Counted from the stretch's first letter, positions 1-8,649 are shown. The stretch: 64,000 nt of DNA from JBAZUK01 sp041661445 (GCA_041661445.1 JBAZUK010000007.1:4828-68827); one strand, 5' to 3'. A program made the numbers and translations. Notes: generated by a model not told the origin, from the sequence alone.

Positions 1-953
1 AAGCTATTAATTAATGACCTAACTTCCTCGATATTATCTGATTTATTAATATGTATTCTTAATTGCTTAATATCTCTAACCTCTTTTAATAGCCATCCAC
101 AGATTCTTCTTACATCAAAAATTGCTTTTTCACTACCTTTTTCTTCAATGATGTAATCAATATATCTTAATATTGAGTTTTTTTTATCAAATCCGCTTTC
201 ACCTGCATTATTCAAGAAATATCTCTCGATTTCGTTGGAGATATTAGGATTATATAAAAACCCCCTGGCCACCATTATTCCATCACAATTAGTTAATTTG
301 AACATTTCATCAGCATCTTTAGGAGAATAGACATCTCCATTTCCAAAAACCAAAATTTTCTTCGCTTGTTCCTTACATTCTTTGATATAATTCCAATCTG
401 ACTTTCCGGAGTATCCTTGTTTTTTTGTTCTTCCATGAATCGTTATTGCACTGCAGCCGGCTTCTTCTGCTATTTTGACAATTTCTTTTGCGCAAATTGA
501 ATTTTCATCCCAACCCAGCCTAATTTTAACTGTAACTGGAATTTTTACTGCTTTAGTCATTAAGGATAACATCTGGGAAATTAACAAAGGAGTCTTAAGC
601 ATCGCAGCCCCGCTGCCATCTTTAACAACCTTCGGCACCGGGCAACCGCAATTTAAATCAATTATTTGAAAACCTAAATCTTCTACAATCTTTGCAGCGT
701 CGCTCACAATTCGCGAATCTGAACCACATAACTGAGCTCCGATTGGAGACATATCCTTGGTATACTTTAATATTTTATAGCTCTTTTCTCTTATAAGAGC
801 TTCCATCTTGATCATTTCACAAAACATCAATCCTTTATGATAATGTCTTATAAATCGTCTGAAGGCAAAATCAGTATATTCAGCCAAGGGAGCAAACAAT
901 ATATTGCTATCCAGAAGCAAATTATTAATTTTAAATTCTTGTTTAAAACTCAT
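1..953 (-). CDS. dus: tRNA-dihydrouridine synthase (Dus), 3' end cut by window edge
   Basis: The reading frame stays open from an ATG at 953 to base 1, giving 317 residues of a family usually about 320-340 long, so only the C-terminal tip is missing. Dus enzymes are flavin (FMN)-dependent and reduce uridine to dihydrouridine in the tRNA D-loop. The TIM-barrel landmarks are visible: an N-terminal LFAPLAEYTD segment, IDLNCGCPVPKV with the catalytic Cys, the VTVKIRLGW strand, the ITIHGRTKKQGYSG phosphate/tRNA-binding segment and FGNGDVYSPKDA. Its ATG overlaps the yggT stop by 4 bp (ATGA on the minus strand), so the two genes are probably translationally coupled. The identity is firm; the Dus subclass was not determined. 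Confidence 0.93.
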   Translation of the reverse strand, partial: MSFKQEFKINNLLLDSNILFAPLAEYTDFAFRRFIRHYHKGLMFCEMIKMEALIREKSYKILKYTKDMSPIGAQLCGSDSRIVSDAAKIVEDLGFQIIDLNCGCPVPKVVKDGSGAAMLKTPLLISQMLSLMTKAVKIPVTVKIRLGWDENSICAKEIVKIAEEAGCSAITIHGRTKKQGYSGKSDWNYIKECKEQAKKILVFGNGDVYSPKDADEMFKLTNCDGIMVARGFLYNPNISNEIERYFLNNAGESGFDKKNSILRYIDYIIEEKGSEKAIFDVRRICGWLLKEVRDIKQLRIHINKSDNIEEVRSLINS

Positions 954-1201
954 CGAATGAAATGTAAAATAAATTTTTCAAACAGTTGAAGGACGAGAAG
1001 ACCAACCAATGGACTAAGATCCAAAGCTCCTCCGATCATAGGAATTAATCTTCTAAAAATTTTTAAATAGGGTTCAGTATAATAACTAATAAAACGCATC
1101 AAATTATGGTTTTGAAACTGAGGAATCCAGGAGCCTAATACTCTAGCTATTAAAAAAAAATTATAACAGGTAAATAATATCTTTATTATATGAGCAAACA
1201 T
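950..1201 (-). CDS. YggT-family small membrane protein
   Basis: An 83-residue protein with two hydrophobic segments (about residues 4-22 and 58-80) flanking a loop with the arrangement Y-x-E-P-x-L-x-x-F-R-R-L-I-P, which is typical of the YggT family (half-length, single-copy form). Members are integral membrane proteins linked to osmotic or division-related functions in other bacteria; the biochemical role is unsettled. It is the first gene of a minus-strand pair with dus, whose ATG overlaps its stop by 4 bp. The same yggT-dus neighbourhood is remembered from Chlamydia (CT645-CT644). A 146-bp divergent spacer separates it from the plus-strand GspL-like operon. Confidence 0.8.
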   Translation of the reverse strand: MFAHIIKILFTCYNFFLIARVLGSWIPQFQNHNLMRFISYYTEPYLKIFRRLIPMIGGALDLSPLVGLLVLQLFEKFILHFIR

Positions 1202-1347
1202 AAGTTTTTGGATAAACTTTTTTTTGTTTTAAATTTTACTATTTGTCATTATTAAAGTCATGATTAAAAAAATATTTTCATCCTTCACAGGAATGTCATT
1301 TAATAGTAAAATTATTCTTTTTTCAGATTTGGGAGTAATTTACAAAA

Positions 1348-2841
1348 ATGCAATTTGTCGGAATAGACATCGATAACGAAGACATCAAATTATCTATAAT
1401 TAATCAAAAGAAGGATTTCCTTGAATCAAAATCCTTTAGCCTTGATGAATTTAACGTCAGCTCTAATGTAAAGCAGTTTTACAATAACTCTGCCGAAAAA
1501 AATTTTATTTCTTCAGGCTTAGATCTTCAGGACGTTTTAATTAAATCAGCGCCATTCAATGTAAAGAATTCGTTTTTTACCAAAAAGGCGATTTCTTTTC
1601 AAAAAGATCTTATCACAACAATAGATCCAGCTCAAACAATTGCATGTTATTTAAAACAAAAATCTAATTTGAAATTTTTCATTACAACAAGAAGCATGCT
1701 AGAAAAACATTTACAAATGCTATCTCAAATAAAAATTGATCCCGATAATGTCTTTTGTGCAGCCACAGCCCTTTGCAGTTTTGCAAAAGAATACTTCCCC
1801 AACTCTAAAAATTCTTTTATCCTGCATGTTTGCAAGACAAAGACTTACTGCATTCTTATGAAGGATTTTTTACCCGAAAAAACTTTTATCCTAAAGATTG
1901 GATTAAGCCAATTTATTGATGCGATGTTAGAAGATAAAAAAAACAAAAACTCGTCTTTGGATGTTTCCAAACTAAATCATAGTTCCAATCTTTTCAAAAT
2001 TATTGATGGTTTCAAAGAGTCTATTGAAAAAACTTTTAATTCATTTACAGCCGAAGAGGAAAAATATCCATTAATAGCCACCGGCGAAGTTGATTTTTTT
2101 GCAAATTTCACAAGTTTTATTAAAAACAGCAAAGTTTCCGAAATTTTAGAAATTGATAAAAAAGAAAAGAATTCGCAAATAAAAAAATATGCTATTTCCA
2201 TCGGTCTAGCCTTATGTGCAAAATCTGATGAATATTCTAAAATTCAATTTAGAAACCAAGATTTTATACCTGAAAAAAAACTTTTAGTTTTCGGCAAAAA
2301 AATTGCTTCTTTTTTATGCATTTTATTTTTATCTTCAGCACTGATTTTCTTTGCTTTTTCTTATTATTTATCAAAAAACAGTTCAAATTTGAAACAAAAA
2401 CTTTTGGAACTACAAAAATTTGAAAATGACCATCTAGGCTCCAATTTAACCTTCGCCGATAATAATTTGTTCAAAAACATTGATGATTTTGAAGATAAGA
2501 TAAAAAAACAGACAAAAAATTTTCCTTACTTTTTGCAAGTTCCAAATGTTTCGCAAACTCTTTCCTGGTTAAATAATAATGAAATTTTAAAAAACTCTCA
2601 AATAATAACGTTTAACTATTCGCTTGAGAGTTATCCTTCAGCATTATCCAAGACAGATCCGTATATTGCAAAAATTGATCTTGAGTTTAAAACAAAAACA
2701 CCTGCCGATGCCAGGGCATTTTATGATAATTTACTAAAAGGATCTGGCCTGGTTGATAGAACTCAGGAAATTAGATGGGAACAAAAAAATGATTCCTATA
2801 CTGTTAGCTTTTATTTAAAAAAAACAATTCACAATGATTAA
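1348..2841 (+). CDS. GspL/PilM-PilN-like actin-fold inner-membrane protein
   Basis: The 497-residue protein looks like a cytoplasmic actin-fold domain joined to a membrane anchor and a periplasmic domain. Residues 1-300 start with VGIDIDNEDIKLSII, a phosphate-1-like loop as in PilM, followed by an AIS-IGLAL helix near 285-295 and a QFRNQDF stretch resembling the PilN-type INLLP junction. One transmembrane helix (about 316-340) is followed by a coiled region and a roughly 100-residue C-terminal domain with the strand pattern of PilN/GspL. This is the layout of GspL or of a PilM-PilN fusion, the type II secretion/type IV pilus platform that contacts the GspE ATPase. The next gene has GspM/PilO topology. 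The assignment rests on topology and short motifs; the chlamydial equivalent (CT646) is normally listed as hypothetical. A copy of the 17-bp palindrome lies inside the gene at 1467-1483. Confidence 0.55.
   Translation: MQFVGIDIDNEDIKLSIINQKKDFLESKSFSLDEFNVSSNVKQFYNNSAEKNFISSGLDLQDVLIKSAPFNVKNSFFTKKAISFQKDLITTIDPAQTIACYLKQKSNLKFFITTRSMLEKHLQMLSQIKIDPDNVFCAATALCSFAKEYFPNSKNSFILHVCKTKTYCILMKDFLPEKTFILKIGLSQFIDAMLEDKKNKNSSLDVSKLNHSSNLFKIIDGFKESIEKTFNSFTAEEEKYPLIATGEVDFFANFTSFIKNSKVSEILEIDKKEKNSQIKKYAISIGLALCAKSDEYSKIQFRNQDFIPEKKLLVFGKKIASFLCILFLSSALIFFAFSYYLSKNSSNLKQKLLELQKFENDHLGSNLTFADNNLFKNIDDFEDKIKKQTKNFPYFLQVPNVSQTLSWLNNNEILKNSQIITFNYSLESYPSALSKTDPYIAKIDLEFKTKTPADARAFYDNLLKGSGLVDRTQEIRWEQKNDSYTVSFYLKKTIHND
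1467..1483 (+). repeat. 17-bp palindromic repeat TGTAAAGCWGTTTTACA, copy 1
   Basis: TGTAAAGCAGTTTTACA occurs here in frame within the GspL-like gene. The half-sites TGTAAA and TTTACA are perfect inverted repeats around a 5-bp core. The same 17-mer is at 17787-17803 and, with one core change, at 37053-37069, always in the same orientation. Its presence inside a coding region argues against a pure terminator role for all copies. Confidence 0.6.
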
Positions 2842-2846
2842 ATACA

Positions 2847-3467
2847 ATGATTAAAGATATTTTAAAAAAAACCGGAAAATTATTTATTAAACCTAAAAAT
2901 TTTATTTTTCTGATCGGATTGCTGTCCTTATTTTTTTTGATTATGTCCGTGTCTATATATTCGAAATTTCACAAACAACATTTTTATGCAAACAGGCTTA
3001 ACAATCTGGATAACCTCATAAAAACTTCAGTTGATCAAAGAAAAAAAATTAAAGATTTCATCGATCAGAAAACCTCGTATGATATTTTTTTTATCGACAA
3101 CAAACTTGAATCCCTTTGTTTCTTGGGAAAAGAAAAACTGCTATTGAATAAATTATTAGATCACCCTGCATATGAGAACTCATTAGAAATTCAAAATAGA
3201 TTAAAATTAATTGATGGCAATTTAAATAAATTGCAATTTTCTGAAGAAAACATAAAAAGCACCAATCTTGTAAAGGAAACGGATGAATCTCAAATAAATA
3301 CTATTGAAATAGATGAGTTTGACCTTGAAAATCTATTAAAAACAATCGAAAATTCTCCTAAAAATTCTCCTCAGCTTATTATAAAAAAGTTTATTTTAAC
3401 CAAAACAAAACCTAGTGTTTTTTCATTAGATATGAAAATTCTAAAAAGAGAGTTTTTTAAAAAATAA
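2847..3467 (+). CDS. GspM/PilO-like membrane protein
   Basis: The 206-residue protein has a short basic N-terminus, one transmembrane helix (about residues 18-38), a charged helical, probably coiled-coil stretch (about 40-100) and a C-terminal beta-rich segment ending in LIIKKFILTKTKPSVFSLDM. The bitopic layout with a periplasmic helical arm and a terminal ferredoxin-like segment is that of GspM/PilO proteins, which pair with GspL/PilN. It starts 5 bp after the GspL-like gene, so the two are almost certainly co-transcribed. No family motif is strong enough to be decisive. It corresponds by position to the hypothetical chlamydial CT647. Confidence 0.45.
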   Translation: MIKDILKKTGKLFIKPKNFIFLIGLLSLFFLIMSVSIYSKFHKQHFYANRLNNLDNLIKTSVDQRKKIKDFIDQKTSYDIFFIDNKLESLCFLGKEKLLLNKLLDHPAYENSLEIQNRLKLIDGNLNKLQFSEENIKSTNLVKETDESQINTIEIDEFDLENLLKTIENSPKNSPQLIIKKFILTKTKPSVFSLDMKILKREFFKK

Positions 3468-3470
3468 TAT

Positions 3471-4748
3471 ATGAAAACTATAAAATTTATTTCCTTTTCT
3501 TTAACAATTTTCTTAATTTCCTGTACAGCAAGATATGCCCAGGATGAAATCTCCTGCTTGCAAATCGTTGACCGAAACGGATTAACAGAAACTATCGGCA
3601 CCGAAGATAAGTTAAACAAATTTAAAAATGTAAATTTCGATCAGCCGCAATCATATCAAAAAGTACTTAGAATTTATCAAAAAAATTTACGTGGAGAAGT
3701 AATATCCAAACTTACTTCATATCATGATAACGGTCTATTATGGAAATCATTAGGAATAAGAAATGCTCGCGCTTATGGAAATTACAAAGAATGGTATTCG
3801 AATGGAAATATTAGAATTGAGGCAACAGTCATTGGAGGAAGTCCCGATTTTAATTTACAGGATGATTGGCTTTTTGATGGTGTTTGTAAATGTTACGATG
3901 AAAAGGGTTTCTTATTAACAGAATTTAATTATCAAAAGGGTTTTTTACATGGAGAATCAAAGTATTACCATGAAAATAGTAATCTAAAAAAACTGATTCC
4001 TTACATTAAAAATGAGATTCATGGAGAAGTTGCTGAATATTCCGAAAATGGAGGATGCATATCAAAATCAAATTACAAAAACGGAATAAAAGATGGCCCT
4101 ACAATTGGATTCTGGTCTGAAAACAATATTTCCTTTTTAGAAGATTATGAAAATGATTTATTAATCAACGGTCAGTATTTTGAAAAAACTAAAGTAAAGA
4201 TATCGCAAATAAAAAACGGTGATGGTTTAAAAACAGTTTTCAATAATAATAAAATTTCAAAAATTGTTGAATATAAAAACGGCAGACCTCAAGGCAAAAT
4301 ACAAGTTTTTTCAGAAAGCGGCGTGCTTTTAAATGAATATTTTCAGAAAAATAACATAAAAGACGGCATGGAAATAGTTTATTATACTGAAAATGAGATA
4401 GGGAAATTCCAAGGCAAAAAGGCCATACCTAAATTTCAAATCGGTTGGGATAATGGAAATATAAATGGTGTTGTCAAAACCTGGTATAAAAATGGAAACC
4501 TCGAAAGTCAAAAGCAATATTTCCAAAACAAAAAAAATGGCGCTCATTATGCTTGGTATGAAAATGGAAGCGTGATGTTTATAGAAGACTATGAAAATGA
4601 TATTATTAGCAAAGGTTCCTATTTTCAAATAGATCAAAAAGACCCGACTTCTACCATTATTAATGGAAACGGAATCGCTTCAATTTTTGATAGCAGCGGA
4701 AGATTTATAAAGAAAATTAGTTATAAAGAAGGTCTGCCTTCGCAATGA
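3471..4748 (+). CDS. MORN-repeat lipoprotein (CT648-like)
   Basis: The 425-residue protein begins with a lipoprotein signal peptide: a basic start, a hydrophobic core and the lipobox LISC near residue 18. It should therefore be lipid-anchored after Sec export. The rest is built of degenerate MORN-type (YwqK-like) units of about 23 residues with the pattern G-x-x-x-x-W-Y-x-N-G-x-x-x-x-x-x-x-Y, for example around 'KEWYSNGNIRIE' and 'KTWYKNGNLESQ'. Such repeats form elongated beta-sheet scaffolds; no catalytic function is implied. It lies 3 bp after the GspM-like gene and overlaps the ygfA start by 4 bp, so it belongs to the same operon. A much longer relative is encoded at 51151-53739. Confidence 0.8.
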   Translation: MKTIKFISFSLTIFLISCTARYAQDEISCLQIVDRNGLTETIGTEDKLNKFKNVNFDQPQSYQKVLRIYQKNLRGEVISKLTSYHDNGLLWKSLGIRNARAYGNYKEWYSNGNIRIEATVIGGSPDFNLQDDWLFDGVCKCYDEKGFLLTEFNYQKGFLHGESKYYHENSNLKKLIPYIKNEIHGEVAEYSENGGCISKSNYKNGIKDGPTIGFWSENNISFLEDYENDLLINGQYFEKTKVKISQIKNGDGLKTVFNNNKISKIVEYKNGRPQGKIQVFSESGVLLNEYFQKNNIKDGMEIVYYTENEIGKFQGKKAIPKFQIGWDNGNINGVVKTWYKNGNLESQKQYFQNKKNGAHYAWYENGSVMFIEDYENDIISKGSYFQIDQKDPTSTIINGNGIASIFDSSGRFIKKISYKEGLPSQ

Positions 4749-5275
4749 AAGATCAAAAAAATGAAATTAGAGAACGTTATCTGTTAATTAGAAATTCGAT
4801 TTCTATTACACGAAGAGCTGTTGCTGAAAAAAAATCACTTCAGATCTCATCGTTTAATTTTTCAAAAATATTATCATTTTCAAGCACACCTAAAGAAATA
4901 AATCTAAAAAAATTGAATTCTCTCCTCGCAAACGAGAATCGTCTTTTCTTGCCTAAAATAGTTGGTGATGAATTAGAAGTTTTCGAGGTCTCAGACATTG
5001 AAAATCAATTAATAAGAGGAATTTACAACATTTACGAACCCGATCCGGAAAAATGCCGAAAAGTTGAATTTAATGAAATTTCCTGCGCTTTAATTCCGGG
5101 ACTAGCTTTTGATATTGAAAACAGCAGGCTCGGTTATGGAAAGGGGTATTATGATAATTTTTTAAAAAAATTAAATTGTCTTGCCATTGGGATCGGTTTT
5201 ATAGAGCAATTACATAATGAACTTATCCCCACTGAGCCGCATGACATTAAATTGAATCAGCTTCTACTTTACTGA
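4745..5275 (+). CDS. ygfA: 5-formyltetrahydrofolate cyclo-ligase
   Basis: The 176-residue protein has the normal length for this enzyme, which converts 5-formyl-THF to 5,10-methenyl-THF using ATP. The family signature RLGYGKGYYDNFL lies near residues 128-140, preceded by ALIPGLAFD. The N-terminal basic segment with Arg residues fits the ATP-binding end. The ATG overlaps the upstream MORN gene stop (ATGA), and the 3' end overlaps by 7 bp with the convergent gene ending at 5269. The position matches ygfA directly before recA in Chlamydia, although here about 3.4 kb of minus-strand genes separate the two. Confidence 0.92.
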   Translation: MKDQKNEIRERYLLIRNSISITRRAVAEKKSLQISSFNFSKILSFSSTPKEINLKKLNSLLANENRLFLPKIVGDELEVFEVSDIENQLIRGIYNIYEPDPEKCRKVEFNEISCALIPGLAFDIENSRLGYGKGYYDNFLKKLNCLAIGIGFIEQLHNELIPTEPHDIKLNQLLLY

Positions 5276-5688
5276 TTATCTATCATCACACCATCACAAG
5301 ATCTGCAAGATGTTTTATTCTCCATGCCTTCTTCCTTTTTTGGTTTTGGTTGACAATAGTGAGGTCCGGGACAAGAGTCTGCGGTAACCATAGATCCTGC
5401 AGCGATATTCGTACATACAGAATAATATCCCTGATAATCACATCTCCAAATTACTGTAAAAGGTGTGTAAGACGTACTGGATTTATAATTGATTTTAAGT
5501 TGTGTAGATATTTGATTTGTATCCCAGACAGATTGTTGATTAGGCGCCATTACATTTTCTGCAAGAACATTACCATCTGCAGATTGGACAACAGCTGTTA
5601 ACTGAAAAGGGGAATCGTTATATAATGTAATTGAGTCAGCAAAAATACTATATGATAAAAACAATAATGGTAAAAAAAATATTTTCAT
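5269..5688 (-). CDS. Small exported Cys-rich protein of unknown function
   Basis: The preferred start is the ATG at 5688, preceded by AGGGA at good spacing; a longer frame from 5757 would put 23 charged residues before the signal peptide. The product is 139 residues: a cleavable Sec signal (about 1-17, ending SIFA-DS), then a beta-rich domain of about 90 residues, then a Pro/Lys/Cys tail. Six cysteines sit in three pairs (RCDYQGYYSVC, SCPGPHYC, SCRSC), consistent with disulfide bonding in the periplasm or envelope. I do not recognise the family. It converges on ygfA with a 7-bp overlap. Confidence 0.65.
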   Translation of the reverse strand: MKIFFLPLLFLSYSIFADSITLYNDSPFQLTAVVQSADGNVLAENVMAPNQQSVWDTNQISTQLKINYKSSTSYTPFTVIWRCDYQGYYSVCTNIAAGSMVTADSCPGPHYCQPKPKKEEGMENKTSCRSCDGVMIDNQ

Positions 5689-5873
5689 TGTTTTTTCCCT
5701 TTTCTTTATCTTATAGATATTAAAATTTTTTTTAAATATCAACAAAAGATTACTCAAAAATCAGAATGATTTTGCATCGTTGAAATATATACAAAACTAA
5801 TTATTGGGATCTTAAAGATGAGAAAAGAAAATTTTCATTAGATGCAGACATTTAAAAGAAGATCTTCAAAATT

Positions 5874-7469
5874 CTATCGTCTTTTAAGTTTAAACTTTTG
5901 GGAAAATAAAGTTTTATCCTCCTGATTAGCAGAGTCGGCTTGGCTTTCTTTTATTTGAACCTGCGATACCTGTCTTTTTGAATCTCGCCTTTGAGACCTT
6001 ATAATAGGCATACTGATAGCATTAGGATGGGCAGTTTCTAATGACGTAGGGGTTCCTTCTTGATTTTTAGAGAAATCCTGGGAACAAGGATCTTTTTCAT
6101 CAGAAGAAGAATCAAAATCATCTAAATCTATATAGATTGGTTCTAACGACGCCGAAGAAGATTTTAATTTCGGCTGTTGAACAGGAGCCTCTTCAAAACC
6201 ACATAACTCAGGATATAAATGCATTGGAGCATTTAAAGAACTAAATGTTGCCTGTCTTTCTCTTGTCATTCTTTCCAAAACCCAATTTTCCATTCTATCG
6301 CCTGTTGTTAATACATAGGAAATATCCTGAGTTGTTTTTCTTACTGAATCATATCCTTCAAGCGTGCCTGCAACGGGGAGCATATAAACAACTGTTTTCC
6401 CATTTGCTCTATAAATCTTTTCAAGATGTCCATGTCCTTTAAATAATAGTTTTAGCTGTCTGGATTCAGAAGAAACAACATTAAAATAATCTTCGACCAA
6501 TGAAGTTGATAATTTTACACCCTTTCCTCTAAATAAATTAGGTCCGCTTACATCTTGAGAATTTGCATCTCCCCAAGTCAGTGTGGACATGCGTTCACGT
6601 CTATCATTGGTCATAAAATTCATATTTGGCAAAATAAAATCTTGAACTCTTAAAGCAGCCCTAATCCAGCTTAAAGGCTTTAATGCCTCTTTCCGAGAAG
6701 CTAAAATTTCTTCTTCATTTATATCTTTTAACTTTCTATTTCTCAATCCAGGGGGAATCAGATCAAATATTCTTTGACTTAATTTTACTGTTTTTACTTC
6801 TATATTTCTTTTATATCTTTGATTAGGATTTTCCAGTAAATCAAACAGATCTTCATCTAAAAGAACTGTTCCGTGTGTAAAAATTGCATATTCTTTTCCG
6901 GATCCTGCTATTACACAGATAGGCAGGGAGTTGAAAAATTTTTCAATTTCATCCCAAAAATCGGGATTTTTATATAAATCTTTTGCACTTTGAGGATACA
7001 TATACTGGACACTTATTCTTCTGTCTTCATGATTTCCTCTAATTAATAAAAACTCATCGGGATTCTTCATTTTTAAATCGATCAATGCCTCGACACATTC
7101 CCAGCTTTTTGGTCCTCTGTCAATATAATCTCCTAAAAAAATAAATAGAATTTTGCCTTTCCATTGTTGCGAAACATAATTGTTTTCGTCCAGATATCCC
7201 ATTTCCTGCCATTTCTTTTTCCTTTCTTCCAAATCTGTTAAAGCTCCGTGGATATCGCCGTTTACAATTATTTTAGAATTAATCGGCAAATCGACTCTTT
7301 CACCAGAACCTAAAACCGCTGAAGTCTCTGTAGTAGAAAATTTTTTATTATATTCTCTTAGCTTGTCTAATAGATGGAATGATTGTGTCGTTTTAACATG
7401 ACCCAAAGTAGCAGGTAAAGAACGACTTAAATTAACAGGGGTTAAACTACTTAAATTAATAATACACAT
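5874..7469 (-). CDS. Eukaryote-like PPP-family Ser/Thr protein phosphatase
   Basis: The 531-residue protein carries the full PPP metallophosphatase motif set: NGDIHG at 70-75, GDYIDRG at 113-119 and RGNHED at 144-149, followed by FTHGT and, later, KGHGH. These residues coordinate the two catalytic metals and the phosphate in PP1/PP2A-type enzymes. Around the roughly 300-residue catalytic core are an N-terminal extension of about 65 residues and a C-terminal tail of about 130 residues that is Ser/Asp/Glu-rich and ends in KFKLKRR. There is no Sec signal or membrane segment. In an intracellular bacterium this suggests a host-directed, possibly type III-secreted effector, but that is inference. 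It lies 77 bp downstream of glk on the same strand. Confidence 0.85.
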   Translation of the reverse strand: MCIINLSSLTPVNLSRSLPATLGHVKTTQSFHLLDKLREYNKKFSTTETSAVLGSGERVDLPINSKIIVNGDIHGALTDLEERKKKWQEMGYLDENNYVSQQWKGKILFIFLGDYIDRGPKSWECVEALIDLKMKNPDEFLLIRGNHEDRRISVQYMYPQSAKDLYKNPDFWDEIEKFFNSLPICVIAGSGKEYAIFTHGTVLLDEDLFDLLENPNQRYKRNIEVKTVKLSQRIFDLIPPGLRNRKLKDINEEEILASRKEALKPLSWIRAALRVQDFILPNMNFMTNDRRERMSTLTWGDANSQDVSGPNLFRGKGVKLSTSLVEDYFNVVSSESRQLKLLFKGHGHLEKIYRANGKTVVYMLPVAGTLEGYDSVRKTTQDISYVLTTGDRMENWVLERMTRERQATFSSLNAPMHLYPELCGFEEAPVQQPKLKSSSASLEPIYIDLDDFDSSSDEKDPCSQDFSKNQEGTPTSLETAHPNAISMPIIRSQRRDSKRQVSQVQIKESQADSANQEDKTLFSQKFKLKRR

Positions 7470-7546
7470 AAAACAAAAACTTTTTTAAGTAGTATTATAT
7501 TGATAAATCGTTTTTTTAGCTTGCTTAAATTATTTTATAGATAAAG

Positions 7547-8521
7547 TTAATTTTTTATTGCATAGTCCCAAGCCCCCAAAAGGGCTATTTTTTCATTCAA
7601 AATAATCTTTACAGGTATTTTTTTCATAAGTTGCTCAAATCTGCCTTTATTTATAAAGGATCCCATAAAGTCTTCTTTTTTAATAAAATCTATTATCTTA
7701 GGTGCTATTCCGCCGCCTAAAAAAACACCGGAAGTGGCAAGATATTTTAGAGCAGCATTTGCAGCTTCTGAAGCATATATTGAAATAAAAAGTTCTAAGA
7801 CCATCTCGCATGTCCTGCTTTTTTTATTTAAAGCCAATTCTGTAATGATTTTTTGCGGCTCACTTGATATTTTTAATTCCTTTTCAACGCTTTGGATATC
7901 TGATGTTATTTTTTTTTCTTTAATGAAATCATATAAATTACAAATTCCGGGTCCAGATAATATCCTTTCATAAGAGACATGTCCGTACTTTGTTTGCAAG
8001 AAGGTTAATAGATCACTTTGCATTTTATTAATAGGAGCAAAATCCGAATGCCCTCCTTCTGAAGCAACTGCTATTGTTTCTTTTTTTCCCTCACATAAAA
8101 AAGCTTCTCCAAGTCCGGTTCCTGCAGACACTATGCACTTATTGTCCTTTTTATTTACACAACCGGAATTTATAATAAAAAAGTCAGAATCAGTTAAATG
8201 TTCAAGACCCAAGGCGGTGGCTTTTAAATCATTTAAAATATAAACATGTTTAATTTTAAAAACTTTGCGAATCACTTCTGCATCAATTTTCCAATTCAGA
8301 TTTGTTAAAGTGCAAATACTTTTCTCAATAGGACCGGCTGCCGCAATAGAAATAATTGATATGTTTTTCTTTTCTTCTTTTAATAAGAATCTGACAAACT
8401 CTAAAAAAGAAGGAAAATCTTTGGTCTTATATCCTTTATATTTTAAAAGTTGCATTTCTTTTTTTCTTTCAAAAAAACCTACCCTTATATTTGTTCCACC
8501 GACATCTAACGCTATTAACAT
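7547..8521 (-). CDS. glk: Glucokinase
   Basis: The 324-residue protein matches bacterial Glk in length. It has the ATP-binding LDVGGTNIRVGFF at the N-terminus, SIAAAGPIE, the sugar-binding LNDLKATALG region, VSAGTGLGEAFL and ASEGGHSDFAP, and GVFLGGGIAPK near the C-terminus. It phosphorylates glucose to glucose-6-phosphate in the cytosol. Chlamydia is known to import hexose phosphates and lack hexokinase, while several environmental chlamydiae have Glk, so the gene supports an environmental lineage. It is divergent from recA across a 128-bp spacer that carries the recA promoter. Confidence 0.92.
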   Translation of the reverse strand: MLIALDVGGTNIRVGFFERKKEMQLLKYKGYKTKDFPSFLEFVRFLLKEEKKNISIISIAAAGPIEKSICTLTNLNWKIDAEVIRKVFKIKHVYILNDLKATALGLEHLTDSDFFIINSGCVNKKDNKCIVSAGTGLGEAFLCEGKKETIAVASEGGHSDFAPINKMQSDLLTFLQTKYGHVSYERILSGPGICNLYDFIKEKKITSDIQSVEKELKISSEPQKIITELALNKKSRTCEMVLELFISIYASEAANAALKYLATSGVFLGGGIAPKIIDFIKKEDFMGSFINKGRFEQLMKKIPVKIILNEKIALLGAWDYAIKN

Positions 8522-8596
8522 TTTTCAAACACCATGATTTTCCTGAATATATAATTTATTTCTTTTTTTTCTTTAATAATTATTTTCATTCTTCTC

Positions 8597-8625
8597 TTGC
8601 TGGTTTTTTATATACTACATATAAT
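8597..8625 (+). promoter_or_regulatory. recA promoter (sigma-66-type)
   Basis: A perfect -10 TATAAT at 8620-8625 lies 17 bp after a weaker -35 TTGCTG at 8597-8602, followed by the AAAGGAG ribosome site just before the recA ATG. No LexA/SOS-type palindrome is seen around it. Confidence 0.6.
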
Positions 8626-8649
8626 TTAAATTTATTAAAGGAGAAAATT

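Noticed and set aside
475..669. Plus-strand ORF inside the dus region
   Set aside because: It is antisense to the clear Dus frame, which is open to the window edge, and has no family features.
8491..8649. N-terminal extension of the recA frame
   Set aside because: It overlaps the recA promoter and adds residues unlike any RecA; the ATG at 8650 has a strong ribosome site.
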